In this document: in pieces, positions 8,207-16,718 of the stretch
Layout of the letters: each line of letters starts with the position of its first letter
Numbering within the stretch: the stretch's first letter is position 1
Origin: Alkalinema sp. RU_4_3
GTDB taxonomy: Bacteria; Cyanobacteriota; Cyanobacteriia; Leptolyngbyales; Leptolyngbyaceae
Length of the DNA: 41,717 nucleotides
Assembly (NCBI GenBank): GCA_012031975.1
Contig: JAAUSA010000016.1
Location: forward strand, 1-41,717
Direction of reading: 5' to 3'
Notes under the pieces: model-generated
The model's input: the letters and a program-made list of their open reading frames with translations, nothing else
What the model was told of the DNA's origin: nothing
Databases searched by the model: none
Translations under genes and position numbers: made by a program

Positions 8207-10144
8207 ATGAAGAAGCCCTCCATCCGATCGCGGCAGCGCGCATTGCATCACCTTGCATTGCAGTCTGGCCTAGCCCCACAATCTCGTTTTGCCAAGGGCC
8301 TTGCCCTAGGTCCCAAAGGCCTTGCCCTAGGTCTTAGTGGCCTGGTGTTCCTGACTGGGAACGCGGCCAATGCGGCGCCCATTGAAGGCTGGCAGTTCGA
8401 CAGCAGTACGGGCCAGGTGACCTTTATTGTGCCGGATGGTGTGGAGCCCCGCTATTTCCTGATGGCCCAGCCCGCAAGGATTGTGGTCGATATTCCCGAC
8501 ACCCAAATCGGTGATCTCCCGCCCGATAAAACCTACAGCGACGGACCGATCAAGCGTGTCGTCCTAGAACAAATTCAGCCCAAGCTCCTACGGGCCACCC
8601 TGGAAATGTCTCCCAAGGTGAGTTTTGCCCGAGGCCAAGTGCGCCTCGAAAACAACGGCGACGGCACCAGTGGCAGCAACACCCGTTGGAGTGTCACGCC
8701 CCTGATTGTGGGCACCACCGCCACCGCGTCCACCAAATCGCCCAAACCGCCTGCTCCCGTCGCCGAATCTCTCCAAAAACCAGCGCCCATTGCTGAATCT
8801 CCAAAACCACCTGCACCCATTGCACCTCCGGTTGCAGCGCCCAAGGTGGAACTGAACCCACCCGCCGCTCCCAAACCCCCAGCGCTTGAATCCCCTGGGA
8901 CGAAACCAGTTCTTCCTGCCCCGCCGCCAGTGGAGTTTCCACCGGGGATTGCACCCATCGATCGCCCCGTGGTAGTCCCTTCCCTCACACCCATCGCCCC
9001 GGCTAAACCGCCGAGTCCTGTGGTCAAGTTTCCGCTGACGGTGCCTCCCCTACCCTCGGCGCGGAATGTCGATCCTGGGATTCTGCCCGGTGTGGTCAGC
9101 CAGCCCATTGGCTTACCCAGTCCGATGCCAGCGGATGTGCCGCTGATGAGCCTGCCGCAGAGTCTGCCCTCCGCCAGTGGTTCTGTTCGTTCTACCCAGC
9201 CCTCGGTGGTGGTGCCGTCGATCGCCTCGATTCCCAAGCTAGAGGTGCCTCCGGCCAATTTGCCGAACATCAGCCAAGGTGCTGTCGTACCGCCAGCGCC
9301 CAGTCGCCCCCCAGCGGTCCCAGAAAATCCAGAGCTTCGGGCTGAGATCCCCAGTCAAGTCCCCAGCCTGCCTGATTTACCCAAACCCCAAGTCAGGGGG
9401 GTTCCGGCCATGCCTGATCTGCCCCGATCGGCGGGCCAACTGGCGACCAATGCGATCACCTATGGCAGCGGGTTTCCGACGAGCAATGGCCAGTTATTTC
9501 CGATTAACAACACCTACAATGCTCCGGTGCCCCAGGTTCAAACAGGTGCCCCCGGTAGTCTGGTCTTCGGTCAGCCTTTACCGACAGCTAGCTATGGCTC
9601 AGTGAAGCCCATGCCGATCGGCTCGACTTCAGTGGTGACCGCCCTAGACAATCTATCTACGGGCGGCATTGTGGTACCCGTGGGAACCAGCTTGAACCTG
9701 CGCTATGGCGGCATTCAGACCCTGAAATTGGTCTCTGGCCCGCCGCGCCAGGAAATTTTGGTGCTCCAGACAGCGGTGGTCGATCGCCTGGGCAAGACGA
9801 TTATCCCGGCGGGGAGTGAAGTACTGGGACAGTTTGAGACCGATGGTGGCGGCAGTCGGTTCATTACCCAGGCCCTATCGTTCCCTGGGCGAAATTTGGC
9901 GATCAACGCTCAATCGGTTTCCCTCAGCGGCAATCGCAAAGTATCCAACAACAAGCTGCTCCAAAACTCCGGGATCGGAGCGGTGGCAGGCGCGATCCTC
10001 GGTGGAATTTCTGGGGGGAATGTGATTGGGGGTGCAGCGGCAGGTGCGGCGATTACCTATGCGATCGCGCCCAAGACTGCAACGATCGAACCCGGCCAGC
10101 TAGTTGAAATTCGCCTAACGCAGGATCTGTTGGCGGCCCGTTAG
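8207..10144 (+). CDS. AMIN-domain envelope protein with Pro-rich linker and VirB10/TrbI-like C-terminus
   Basis: A secreted or envelope-anchored protein of 645 residues. A basic start and hydrophobic stretch ending in NAANAAP (about 40-60) is a plausible signal peptide. An AMIN domain follows (about 60-160: WQFDSSTGQVTF, RIVVDIPDT, IKRVVLEQ), the peptidoglycan-targeting domain of amidases and secretins. Residues about 170-430 are a low-complexity proline/alanine linker able to span the periplasm. The last 170 residues (VPVGTSLNLRYGG, IIPAGSEVLGQFE, then a glycine-zipper segment GAVAGAILGGISGG, then EPGQLVEIRL) resemble the beta-barrel C-terminal region of TrbI/VirB10 proteins. That last assignment is by eye. 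A short tandem repeat encodes KGLALGPKGLALG near residues 29-42. The gene is convergent with rsmG, the stop codons overlapping in TTAG. Confidence 0.75.
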   Translation: MKKPSIRSRQRALHHLALQSGLAPQSRFAKGLALGPKGLALGLSGLVFLTGNAANAAPIEGWQFDSSTGQVTFIVPDGVEPRYFLMAQPARIVVDIPDTQIGDLPPDKTYSDGPIKRVVLEQIQPKLLRATLEMSPKVSFARGQVRLENNGDGTSGSNTRWSVTPLIVGTTATASTKSPKPPAPVAESLQKPAPIAESPKPPAPIAPPVAAPKVELNPPAAPKPPALESPGTKPVLPAPPPVEFPPGIAPIDRPVVVPSLTPIAPAKPPSPVVKFPLTVPPLPSARNVDPGILPGVVSQPIGLPSPMPADVPLMSLPQSLPSASGSVRSTQPSVVVPSIASIPKLEVPPANLPNISQGAVVPPAPSRPPAVPENPELRAEIPSQVPSLPDLPKPQVRGVPAMPDLPRSAGQLATNAITYGSGFPTSNGQLFPINNTYNAPVPQVQTGAPGSLVFGQPLPTASYGSVKPMPIGSTSVVTALDNLSTGGIVVPVGTSLNLRYGGIQTLKLVSGPPRQEILVLQTAVVDRLGKTIIPAGSEVLGQFETDGGGSRFITQALSFPGRNLAINAQSVSLSGNRKVSNNKLLQNSGIGAVAGAILGGISGGNVIGGAAAGAAITYAIAPKTATIEPGQLVEIRLTQDLLAAR

Positions 10145-10868
10145 GCCAGGGGTTTTTGCACCGCTAGGCCGACGGGTCTTGGAAAGGCCGGATCTAGCGC
10201 CTGGCGTTTGGTCAGGGTGATGCAGGTGCGGGCGCTTTGGGATAGGGGCGTGGTGAAGCAGTGAATGTTAGTGACTTCGCTGCCGAGGATTTCAGCGGCG
10301 GTTTTGAGGGCTTGGTCTTCTTCTTTGCTCCATTGGCCTCGATAGAGAACGGCATGGCCGCCAATTTTAGCATGGGCAGGGCATATTCGGCACAGACAGC
10401 GGCGGAGGCCACGGCGCGGATGGTGGCGAGGTCATAGAATTCGCGGTGCTGGGGATTATGGCCTAGGTGTTCGACGCGATCGACCAGTCCCTTGGCATTG
10501 GAGAGGCCGAGGGTTTCGATCATCTGCTGGATGAAGGTAATTTTTTTGCGGGTGGAGTCTAGGAGTGTGACCTGCCAGGTGGGGCGGACGATCGCGATCG
10601 GCAGGCCGGGGAAGCCACCGCCAGTGCCGATGTCGAGGCATTGCCAGGGGGATTCTTCGCGCAGCCAGGGCTCGATGCCACTGAGGGAATCCCAGAGGTG
10701 TTTTTCCCAGAATTCTAGGGGTTCGGTGATGCGGGTGAGGTTGAATTGGCGGTTGACGCGCAGCATCTCGTCGTAGAGCAGTCCAAAGGTGGCCTGCTGC
10801 ATGCTATCAGGTAGCCAATTCAGGCTTTCCTGCCAATGCGCAGACATATCGGGCAATGGACTGTTCAT
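10141..10868 (-). CDS. rsmG: 16S rRNA (guanine(527)-N7)-methyltransferase, apparent frameshift
   Basis: Methylates G527 of 16S rRNA using S-adenosylmethionine. FNLTRI (42-47), HLWDSL (57-62) and the SAM-binding CLDIGTGGGFPGLP (77-90) are clear. The uninterrupted reading frame diverges after LPMLK: it continues 50-odd residues of Lys/Pro-rich nonsense to 10212. One extra base in the four-T run at 10365-10368 (four A on the coding strand) restores the expected C-terminus, beginning KIGGHAVLYRGQW and ending VGLAVQKPLA, at a stop at 10141, giving about 242 residues. That corrected stop overlaps the AMIN gene stop in the same TTAG manner as the other convergent pairs here. The gene is therefore probably intact in the organism. 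Confidence 0.9.
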
Positions 10869-10923
10869 GGTCGCAATTTACATCTAAAAAATGCCAAACC
10901 TCATTATCCGCGATCGTAGACCT

Positions 10924-13109
10924 TTATACCGTTCTTGCCCAAGCCCGAAGTTCGTCACTGGCCAGGGAATCGATTAGGAAGGCCTGGCGGAGGAATTCGG
11001 GCGGGATGTAGGGATCGTACTTCTGCTGGCAGGGTACTTCTTCGGTGTCGAGGAGCTGCTCGGGGGCAAAACTGCCGCTGCCAAGGTTTTGGAGCTCTTG
11101 GTAGAGACTGTCTATTGAGCATTTGCCGAGGTTGATCACTAGAAAATAGGGCGATCGCCCCGCACGCCTTTGATTTTCAAGCTGGGTTTGCAATGGAGCC
11201 GCAGGTAGCGCTCTAGGGTGCGGAAGGCGACGCTGCCGATCCAGGGAAACAGGCAGGCATAGCCATCGTCTTCGAGGTAGGTGAGGGGGCGATCGAGCAG
11301 TCCCTTGCTGCGGGTAAACCGCCGAGCCTCCTGAAGTCGTTTGATCGCGCCGGGCTGGAGATAGGAGTAGAGCGTATCCTCCTGGAGCACTCGCTTCATC
11401 CGTTGCAGCACTCGGCTGTGGATGTTGCCTGTGGTGCCGCGCCAGGAGCTGGCATTGGCGGCGCGCGCCGTGGCCTTGACGGAGACGGTTTTGCGATCGT
11501 TATCGACGCGCTGGACTTCCCAGATGCGGCCCGCAAGGGAGAGGCGATCGCCCTCACTCGGCGGAACCATGACGGTGCCGATGCTTTGGCTATTGGATTT
11601 GACCAGGTATTCGGCGTTGTCGGGGAAAATCGCGTAGAACTTAAACGTGCGGGCAATTTTCTCGCCCTTAATACCAAGGATAAAGGTGTTCTCCGGCGTG
11701 CGTTCGATGTGGTCGAGGGCGATCCAATGGCGTAGGAGCTGGCGATAGTCATCCTGGCTGATGGCGGAAAAGGCAGGCAGGGTGAGGAGTTGCTGCGCTA
11801 ATTCCGCAGCGGTCAGCTCTCCCTGGGAGGCCAAGGTGCTGAGGGTTTGGTGATAGAGCAGGCTGTAGGGATATTGGACCTTGGGGGGCGGCTCGATCCA
11901 TTGGTCTTCGAGATAGAGCTGGACGATCGCAATGCACTGCAACAACTGCCAGGGAACTAACTCCGGCACGGTCTCTTCCCCGCTAGGTCTGTCTTCTGCG
12001 CAGAGGAAACTCATTTCCGACGCGCCGCTGCGGCGGCCCGATCGCCCCAGCCTTTGCAGAAAACTAGCGACGCTGGCGGGGGATTCGAGCTGGATGACGC
12101 GATCGAGCTGGCCCAAGTCAATGCCCATTTCAAAGGTCACCGTGGCGGCCGTCACCGCTGGCTGATCGGGGGTGCGCATGGCCGCTTCGGCGATTTCCCG
12201 CAGTTCGGCGGAGATGCTGCCATGGTGGACATGGTAGATGTCGGGGTAGTTTTTTGCGCCAGCAATGTCCCTTAGACTGGCCACAGCTTCTTCCGCCGCA
12301 GTACGCCCATTGGCGAAGATCAGACATTTCTTAGCGGCGGTTTGCTTAAACAGATGGAGATGGTAGGGATTGAAGGATTGGTCGCGATCGTCGCCGATCG
12401 CCCGCACTACTAATCCAGGGTCGTAGAAATGCTCCAGGGTCAAGCTGATCTTCCGGCCCGCGTTGGGCATAGTGGGCGTGATCACTTTACGTTTGGTTCC
12501 CGCTGCCATCCAATCTTCAGCCAGTTTGTAATCCCCCAAAGTCGCAGAGAGCCCAATCCGCCGGGGTTCGTTATTTGTAATATGGGCCAGACGGGTGAGC
12601 TGGCAGAGGATTTGGTCGCCGCGATCGCTACCAATAAAGGCATGGACTTCGTCGATGATCACAAACTGCAATTGACCGAATAGGCGATCGAGGTCCTTAC
12701 TTTTGTTGACCAGCAGGCTCTCCAGGGATTCCGGCGTGATCTGCAGAATGCCCTGGGGATTTTTCAGCACCTGATTTTTCTTACTCTGGGTCACATCGCC
12801 ATGCCACATCTGCACGGGGATTTGGGCACTTTGGAGCAGATCCGTCAGGCGCTCAAACTGGTCATTAATTAGGGCTTTCAATGGCCCAATGTAGAGGGCT
12901 CCGATGCTATTACTGGGGCGATCGTGCAGGCAGGTCAGCACGGGTAAAAAGGCCGCTTCCGTCTTCCCCGAGGCGGTGCCCGCCGCCACCAACAGGTGGG
13001 CATCGGTGTCAAACACCACCCGGCAGGCCTCCACCTGGATCGGTCGCAGGTCTGCCCAGCCTTGGTTGTGGAAATATTCCTGGATAAATGGGGCAAGGCG
13101 GGACTTCAT
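10924..13109 (-). CDS. DEAD/DEAH-box helicase of the Lhr-like superfamily 2 group, apparent frameshift near the C-terminus
   Basis: ATP-dependent nucleic-acid helicase. Visible motifs are the Q-like IQ at 24-25, Walker A GTASGKT (44-50), ITPESLE (124-130), DEVH (153-156), SAT (188-190), and in the second RecA domain LIFANGRT (263-270), EMGIDLGQLD (327-336) and QRLGRSGRR (352-360). The last pattern, with SPASVASFLQRLGRSGR, is typical of Lhr-type helicases. The frame stops at 11139 after 656 residues, but a second frame (from about 11193 to 10924) continues smoothly with PYFLVINLGK and a further 70 residues. One extra base in the three-G run at 11149-11151 joins them into about 728 residues. 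The C-terminal part after residue 400 has no domain I recognise. Substrate and role, probably DNA repair, are not shown by the context. Confidence 0.85.
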
Positions 13110-13170
13110 GGGGCGATCGCTTGGGGCTTAGTACAGAGTGATTATCCTTGACGATCGCTCTTTCTTAACA

Positions 13171-14490
13171 TCAAGTCGTGTATTCAGCGTTGATTTTCAC
13201 ATAGTCATAGCTGAGATCGCAGCCCCATGCCACGCCCATGCCCGCGCCTTGACCCACCTTCACGCCGATCACCACCGGATGGTGGACAAACTGAACCATG
13301 GCCCCGTCGCGACCCTGGGTTGGCCAGTTCCCCCCATCGGGCGGAATCTCTCCGTCACTGGCGCAGGCACTCTTCTCCGCCTGCCGGGTCATGTAGGCAT
13401 TGGCACCATCGCGATCGAACCCCTGGGGCTGCCCCGCCTTCATCAGGACAAATTCCCCTAGACGAATATCCAAGTCGTTTTGATCAAAGGCCACTCCGGC
13501 CCGACCTGCGGCTCCGGCGATCCGGCCCCAGTTGGGATCGCGCCCAAAGATCGCCGCCTTGGTCAGGGAAGACCCGGCGATGGTCCGGGCGATCGCCCTT
13601 GCCGCCGCGTCATCACTGGCCCCACTCACCTGCACCTCAATCAAACAACTCGCCCCCTCCCCGTCCCGCGCAATGGACTTGGCCAAGTAAATACAAACCT
13701 CCGTCAGCATCGCCTCTAGCTTCTGGGCCTCAGGACTGGCGCCATCGACGATCGCTGGCGTGCGCGACTGCCCATTGGCCAGGGCAATCAGCGAATCATT
13801 CGTACTCGTATCCCCATCCACCGTCACCTGGTTAAAACTCCGGTCCGCCACCCGCGCCACCATCTGCTGCCACAGCCCCGACGACACCGCCGCATCACAG
13901 GTGACAAAGGACAGCATCGTCGCCATATTCGGGTGAATCATCCCCGACCCCTTGGCAATTCCCCCCACCCGCACGGGTCGATCGCCAAACATGGCCTCCA
14001 GGGCGATGGATTTTGTCACCAAATCCGTCGTGGTGATCGATCGCGATGCCGCGTCTGATCCCGTTGGGCTTAGGGCGGCGATCGCTTCGCCAATCCCCGG
14101 ACGCAGAGCCTCCATCTTGATCCGCTGCCCGATCACCCCAGTGGAGGCCAGCAACACGAGATCCGGCGAAACGCCCAAACCCTCTCCAACCAATTTTGCC
14201 GACTCCAACGCATCCGCCAAACCCTGTTGACCCGTCCCCGCATTGGCCTGGCCTGCATTGCAGAGGATCGCCCGCGCCGTCCCCTTATGGGCCAGCCGCT
14301 CCCGGCAATAGTCCACACAGGCCGCCCGCACCTGACTGGTGGTAAAGACACCAGCGGCAATAGCATCCACATCCGACACAATCAATGCCAAATCCGGCAA
14401 CCCCGACGGCTTCAACCCAGCGGTCAGACCCGCTGCCTGGTAACCCTTAGGCGCAGTCACGCCCCCAGAAATGACAGTCCATTCAGCCAT
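13171..14490 (-). CDS. argJ: Bifunctional glutamate N-acetyltransferase / amino-acid N-acetyltransferase
   Basis: Arginine biosynthesis enzyme that transfers acetyl from N-acetylornithine to glutamate and may also make N-acetylglutamate from acetyl-CoA. The 439-residue precursor autocleaves before the nucleophilic threonine; the site is clear as KGSGMIHPNMATML with Ala190/Thr191. STGVIGQ (116-122), FGRDPNWGRI and the strongly conserved end AWGCDLSYDYVKINAEYTT confirm the family. The segment between MTRQAEKS and VHHPVVIGVKVG is about 20 residues longer than I expect. The start ATG at 14490 is the usual family start (MAEW). A rho-independent terminator on the same strand about 180 nt upstream (14672-14702) may be an attenuator or the end of a small RNA. 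Confidence 0.95.
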   Translation of the reverse strand: MAEWTVISGGVTAPKGYQAAGLTAGLKPSGLPDLALIVSDVDAIAAGVFTTSQVRAACVDYCRERLAHKGTARAILCNAGQANAGTGQQGLADALESAKLVGEGLGVSPDLVLLASTGVIGQRIKMEALRPGIGEAIAALSPTGSDAASRSITTTDLVTKSIALEAMFGDRPVRVGGIAKGSGMIHPNMATMLSFVTCDAAVSSGLWQQMVARVADRSFNQVTVDGDTSTNDSLIALANGQSRTPAIVDGASPEAQKLEAMLTEVCIYLAKSIARDGEGASCLIEVQVSGASDDAAARAIARTIAGSSLTKAAIFGRDPNWGRIAGAAGRAGVAFDQNDLDIRLGEFVLMKAGQPQGFDRDGANAYMTRQAEKSACASDGEIPPDGGNWPTQGRDGAMVQFVHHPVVIGVKVGQGAGMGVAWGCDLSYDYVKINAEYTT

Positions 14491-14671
14491 GGTGCAAAAT
14501 CCTCTCAGCGCTCGCGATTGTCGAGCTATCCGCCATGGATTATATCAAAGCACCGAAGGCATTGGATTCGACGGAGGGGAAGATATTGAAAAGACCCCAC
14601 TAAAAAGTGCTAACCACAAAAAAATGTCACAAATCCTGCTGACCTGTGGTATCAGTATTCCCATTCGAAAG

Positions 14672-14702
14672 AAAAAAGGGAAGGTCGCTAGGGCAACCTC
14701 CC
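14672..14702 (-). terminator. Rho-independent terminator upstream of argJ on the argJ strand
   Basis: Read on the minus strand, a stem formed by 14702-14693 and 14688-14678 with a 4-nt loop is followed by six T (14677-14672). One position is a G-U wobble on the minus strand but a C-A mismatch on the plus strand, so it works as RNA only in the minus direction. There is one bulged base. No protein gene on the minus strand precedes it. Confidence 0.6.
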
Positions 14703-14723
14703 CTATCATCAGGGTGCATCTAC

Positions 14724-14908
14724 TTAACACAGTATGCCACACTAGGGGGTGAGGGGTAACACCCCTCATTAAGAAATTCCGGTAAGGTCTTCGGCTTTTT
14801 CTGTGAATTTCCGGTGAATCAGAGGGCGATCAGCGCTCAGAAGTTTGAACAAAACCTCTGGCATGAAAGCTTTTCGCGGTTCATCCCCCCGGTGTGGCAT
14901 TCTGTGTA
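14724..14908. other. 185-bp non-coding element bounded by an imperfect inverted repeat, rich in hairpins
   Basis: The ends, about 14724-14749 and 14883-14908, are inverted copies: the core ATGCCACAC at 14734-14742 faces GTGTGGCAT at 14892-14900, and about 24 positions of 28 pair. Inside lie TGAGGGGT/ACCCCTCA (14750-14757 with 14761-14768), GAAATTC/GAATTTC (14773-14779 with 14805-14811) and CAGAGG/CCTCTG (14820-14825 with 14855-14860). There is no credible ORF. It could be a structured non-coding RNA of about 185 nt (strand uncertain), a leader of the downstream gene, or a MITE-like element. No target-site duplication is evident, and I cannot match it to a named RNA family. Confidence 0.5.
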
Positions 14909-14931
14909 AATCCCATTAGAAACAGATCACC

Positions 14932-15744
14932 ATGACCGACTTTTGGATCCAAGTTTTAGACCTGGCACAGAAAACCACGGCGACTGTCGGTGCCCAGTTG
15001 ATGCGGGAGTTTGGGGCGGCCCAGGGGGTGGAGAAGAGTGATGGGAGTCTCGTTACAGAGAGCGATCGCAGTGCCGATGATGCGATCAGGGCGGCGATTC
15101 ACGCGGTTTTTCCGGACCATGGGTTGCTGACGGAGGAGACGGAGCACCTGTTCCCGGAAAATGACTGGTGCTGGATTGTGGATCCACTGGATGGGACGAC
15201 GAACTTTGCCCGAGGGTTGCCGCTATGGGGCATTTCCCTGGCGCTTCTATATAGAGGTGTGCCCGTCTTTGGCTATGTGGCCATGCCGCCGTTGAATCAG
15301 AACTACTACGGCTATTGGGCCGGGGATACGGGCCTAGAGATGCCTGGGGGAGCCTACCGCGATGGCCAGCGCCTTCAGACGAGTCAGGACGATCCCGGCG
15401 GCAACCACTTTTTCAATATCTGCGCCCGCAGTACGGGGATTTTGCAGCAGAAGGTGCCTGGGAAGGTGCGCATGTGGGGATCTTCGACCTACAGTTTGCT
15501 GGTGGTGGCGGCGGGATCGGCCCTGGGTGCCGTGGAGGCGACGCCGAAGATTTGGGATATTGCGGCGGTCTGGCCGATCGTCCAGGCCTCCGGCGGGGCT
15601 TGGTCGGCGCTCAATGGCGATCGCCTCTTCCCATTGACCGTGGGCGAGGACTATGGCACCAAGCCCTATCCGACCTTGGTGGTGGCCAGGGAAGCCTTGC
15701 TATCGGTGTTTGGGCCTTTGGTTGCGGAGATTGGCAGTCGGTAA
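14932..15744 (+). CDS. Inositol monophosphatase family protein
   Basis: A metal-dependent phosphatase of the inositol monophosphatase / FBPase-like superfamily. Of 270 residues, the metal-binding motif WIVDPLDGTTNF occupies 81-92 (Asp84 and Asp87), preceded by GLLTEET with Glu68/Glu69, and the second motif IWDIAAVWPIVQASGG (207-222) supplies Asp209. Cyanobacterial members act on inositol phosphates, fructose-1,6-bisphosphate, histidinol phosphate or 3'-phosphoadenosine 5'-phosphate; the sequence does not settle which. The ATG start at 14932 lies 24 bp after the hairpin-rich element described at 14724-14908, which could be part of its leader. No clear Shine-Dalgarno is seen. The DUF2555-like gene follows about 110 bp downstream on the same strand. 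Confidence 0.9.
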   Translation: MTDFWIQVLDLAQKTTATVGAQLMREFGAAQGVEKSDGSLVTESDRSADDAIRAAIHAVFPDHGLLTEETEHLFPENDWCWIVDPLDGTTNFARGLPLWGISLALLYRGVPVFGYVAMPPLNQNYYGYWAGDTGLEMPGGAYRDGQRLQTSQDDPGGNHFFNICARSTGILQQKVPGKVRMWGSSTYSLLVVAAGSALGAVEATPKIWDIAAVWPIVQASGGAWSALNGDRLFPLTVGEDYGTKPYPTLVVAREALLSVFGPLVAEIGSR

Positions 15745-15853
15745 CGAATTGCAACTCAATTTGAACCTTGGCGAACATTGTCTGTGCTTAGGTGACGATC
15801 GGGTAAAAACTAGGCTAGTGTAGAGGAGCACTGGATGATCCGGAGGTGGGCAT

Positions 15854-16066
15854 ATGGCGAGTTTAACCCTAGATAAGCTAAACGTTGAAAAGTTGACGCC
15901 AGAGCAAGTCGCTGAAGTTGCAGCCCGTCTGGAGCAGGATGAGTACGATTCGATTTTTGATGGTTTGAATGATTGGCATCTGCTGCGGGCGATCGCGTTT
16001 AGTCGGCCTGAGATGGTGGAAAATTACATGCATCTGTTGGATTTGGAAGCCTACGATGAGTCCTAG
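15854..16066 (+). CDS. DUF2555-like small cyanobacterial protein
   Basis: A 70-residue acidic protein with no membrane segment. The sequence LTPEQVAEVAARLEQDEY, then FDGLNDWHLLRAIAF and RPEMVENYMHLLDLEAYDE, agrees with my memory of the cyanobacteria-specific family DUF2555, whose function is unknown to me. A strong ribosome binding site, GGAGGTG, lies 6-7 nt before the ATG, so the start is firm. It is followed closely by a good terminator at 16092-16116, so the gene is either monocistronic or the end of the transcript from the inositol phosphatase gene. The predicted structure is mostly helical. Confidence 0.8.
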   Translation: MASLTLDKLNVEKLTPEQVAEVAARLEQDEYDSIFDGLNDWHLLRAIAFSRPEMVENYMHLLDLEAYDES

Positions 16067-16091
16067 GTTTTGAGTCAGGTAAACAAGGAAA

Positions 16092-16116
16092 GGGTGAGGT
16101 GATCTCACCCTTTTTT
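16092..16116 (+). terminator. Rho-independent terminator
   Basis: GGGTGAG (16092-16098) pairs with CTCACCC (16104-16110) around a 5-nt loop, followed by TTTTTT. A GTG at 16099 inside the loop opens a longer reading frame for the next gene but is excluded as a start by this structure. Confidence 0.9.
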
Positions 16117-16131
16117 AATGGGAGTTTTGGT

Positions 16132-16716
16132 ATGGCAATGTCTGGGACGATCGAGCGGGTGTTGGATTTTTGGTTTGGGCCGGGTTGGGAGACGGGTGAG
16201 GTGGAGCCCCAGGCCAAGTGGTTTAAGAAAGATCCGATTTTTGATGATTCGGTGAAGGAGTGGTTTTCGGGGATGCATGCCCAGGCGCGGGAGGGGCGGA
16301 TGGATGGTTGGATGGATGAGGCGGTTTCGGCCCTGGCGCTGGTGATTGTGCTCGATCAGTTTCCGCGCAATATGTATCGAGGGGAAGCGGCGGCGTTCCA
16401 GAGTGACGGTCGGGCGTTGATGTGGGCGGCGCAGGCGGTGGATTTGGGGTTTGATGACCAGGTGCCGCCAGTGATGCGGCAGTTTTTCTATTTTCCGTTT
16501 GAGCATAGTGAGGATCGGGGAAATCAAGCCTACGCGGTGCGGTTGTTTAAGCAGTTTGAAAATCATCCGCAACTGGCGAGTACCTACGAATTTGCCCTGA
16601 GGCACCAGGCGATTGTCGATCGCTTTGGGCGTTTTCCCCATCGCAATGCGGCGTTGGGCCGTGCTAGTACAATGGAGGAAGTGGCGTTTTTGCAGGAGCC
16701 CGGTTCGGGGTTTTAG
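16132..16716 (+). CDS. DUF924 family protein
   Basis: A soluble, helix-rich protein of about 194 residues of the DUF924 family (related in fold to TPR-like proteins), whose biochemical role is not established. Family hallmarks are VLDFWFG near the start, KWFKKDPIFD, LALVIVLDQFPRNMYRG, FFYFPFEHSED and the end RFPHRNAALGRAST. The ATG at 16132 was chosen because GGGAG lies 9-13 nt upstream and because a GTG at 16099 sits inside the preceding terminator loop. The coaBC gene begins 2 bp after its stop, so the two are surely co-transcribed, although no functional connection is known to me. Confidence 0.9.
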   Translation: MAMSGTIERVLDFWFGPGWETGEVEPQAKWFKKDPIFDDSVKEWFSGMHAQAREGRMDGWMDEAVSALALVIVLDQFPRNMYRGEAAAFQSDGRALMWAAQAVDLGFDDQVPPVMRQFFYFPFEHSEDRGNQAYAVRLFKQFENHPQLASTYEFALRHQAIVDRFGRFPHRNAALGRASTMEEVAFLQEPGSGF

Positions 16717-16718
16717 CT

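Noticed and set aside
8575-9270. Long minus-strand ORF, Gly/Thr-rich, opposite the proline-rich linker
   Set aside because: It is the antisense of a low-complexity Pro-rich coding region, which lacks stop codons on the other strand by composition.
14724-14908. Calling this element 6S RNA
   Set aside because: The size and closing helix are suggestive, but I see no family-specific sequence block and cannot fix the strand.
16099-16131. GTG start at 16099 for the DUF924 protein
   Set aside because: The codon is in the loop of a clear terminator; the ATG at 16132 has GGGAG upstream.
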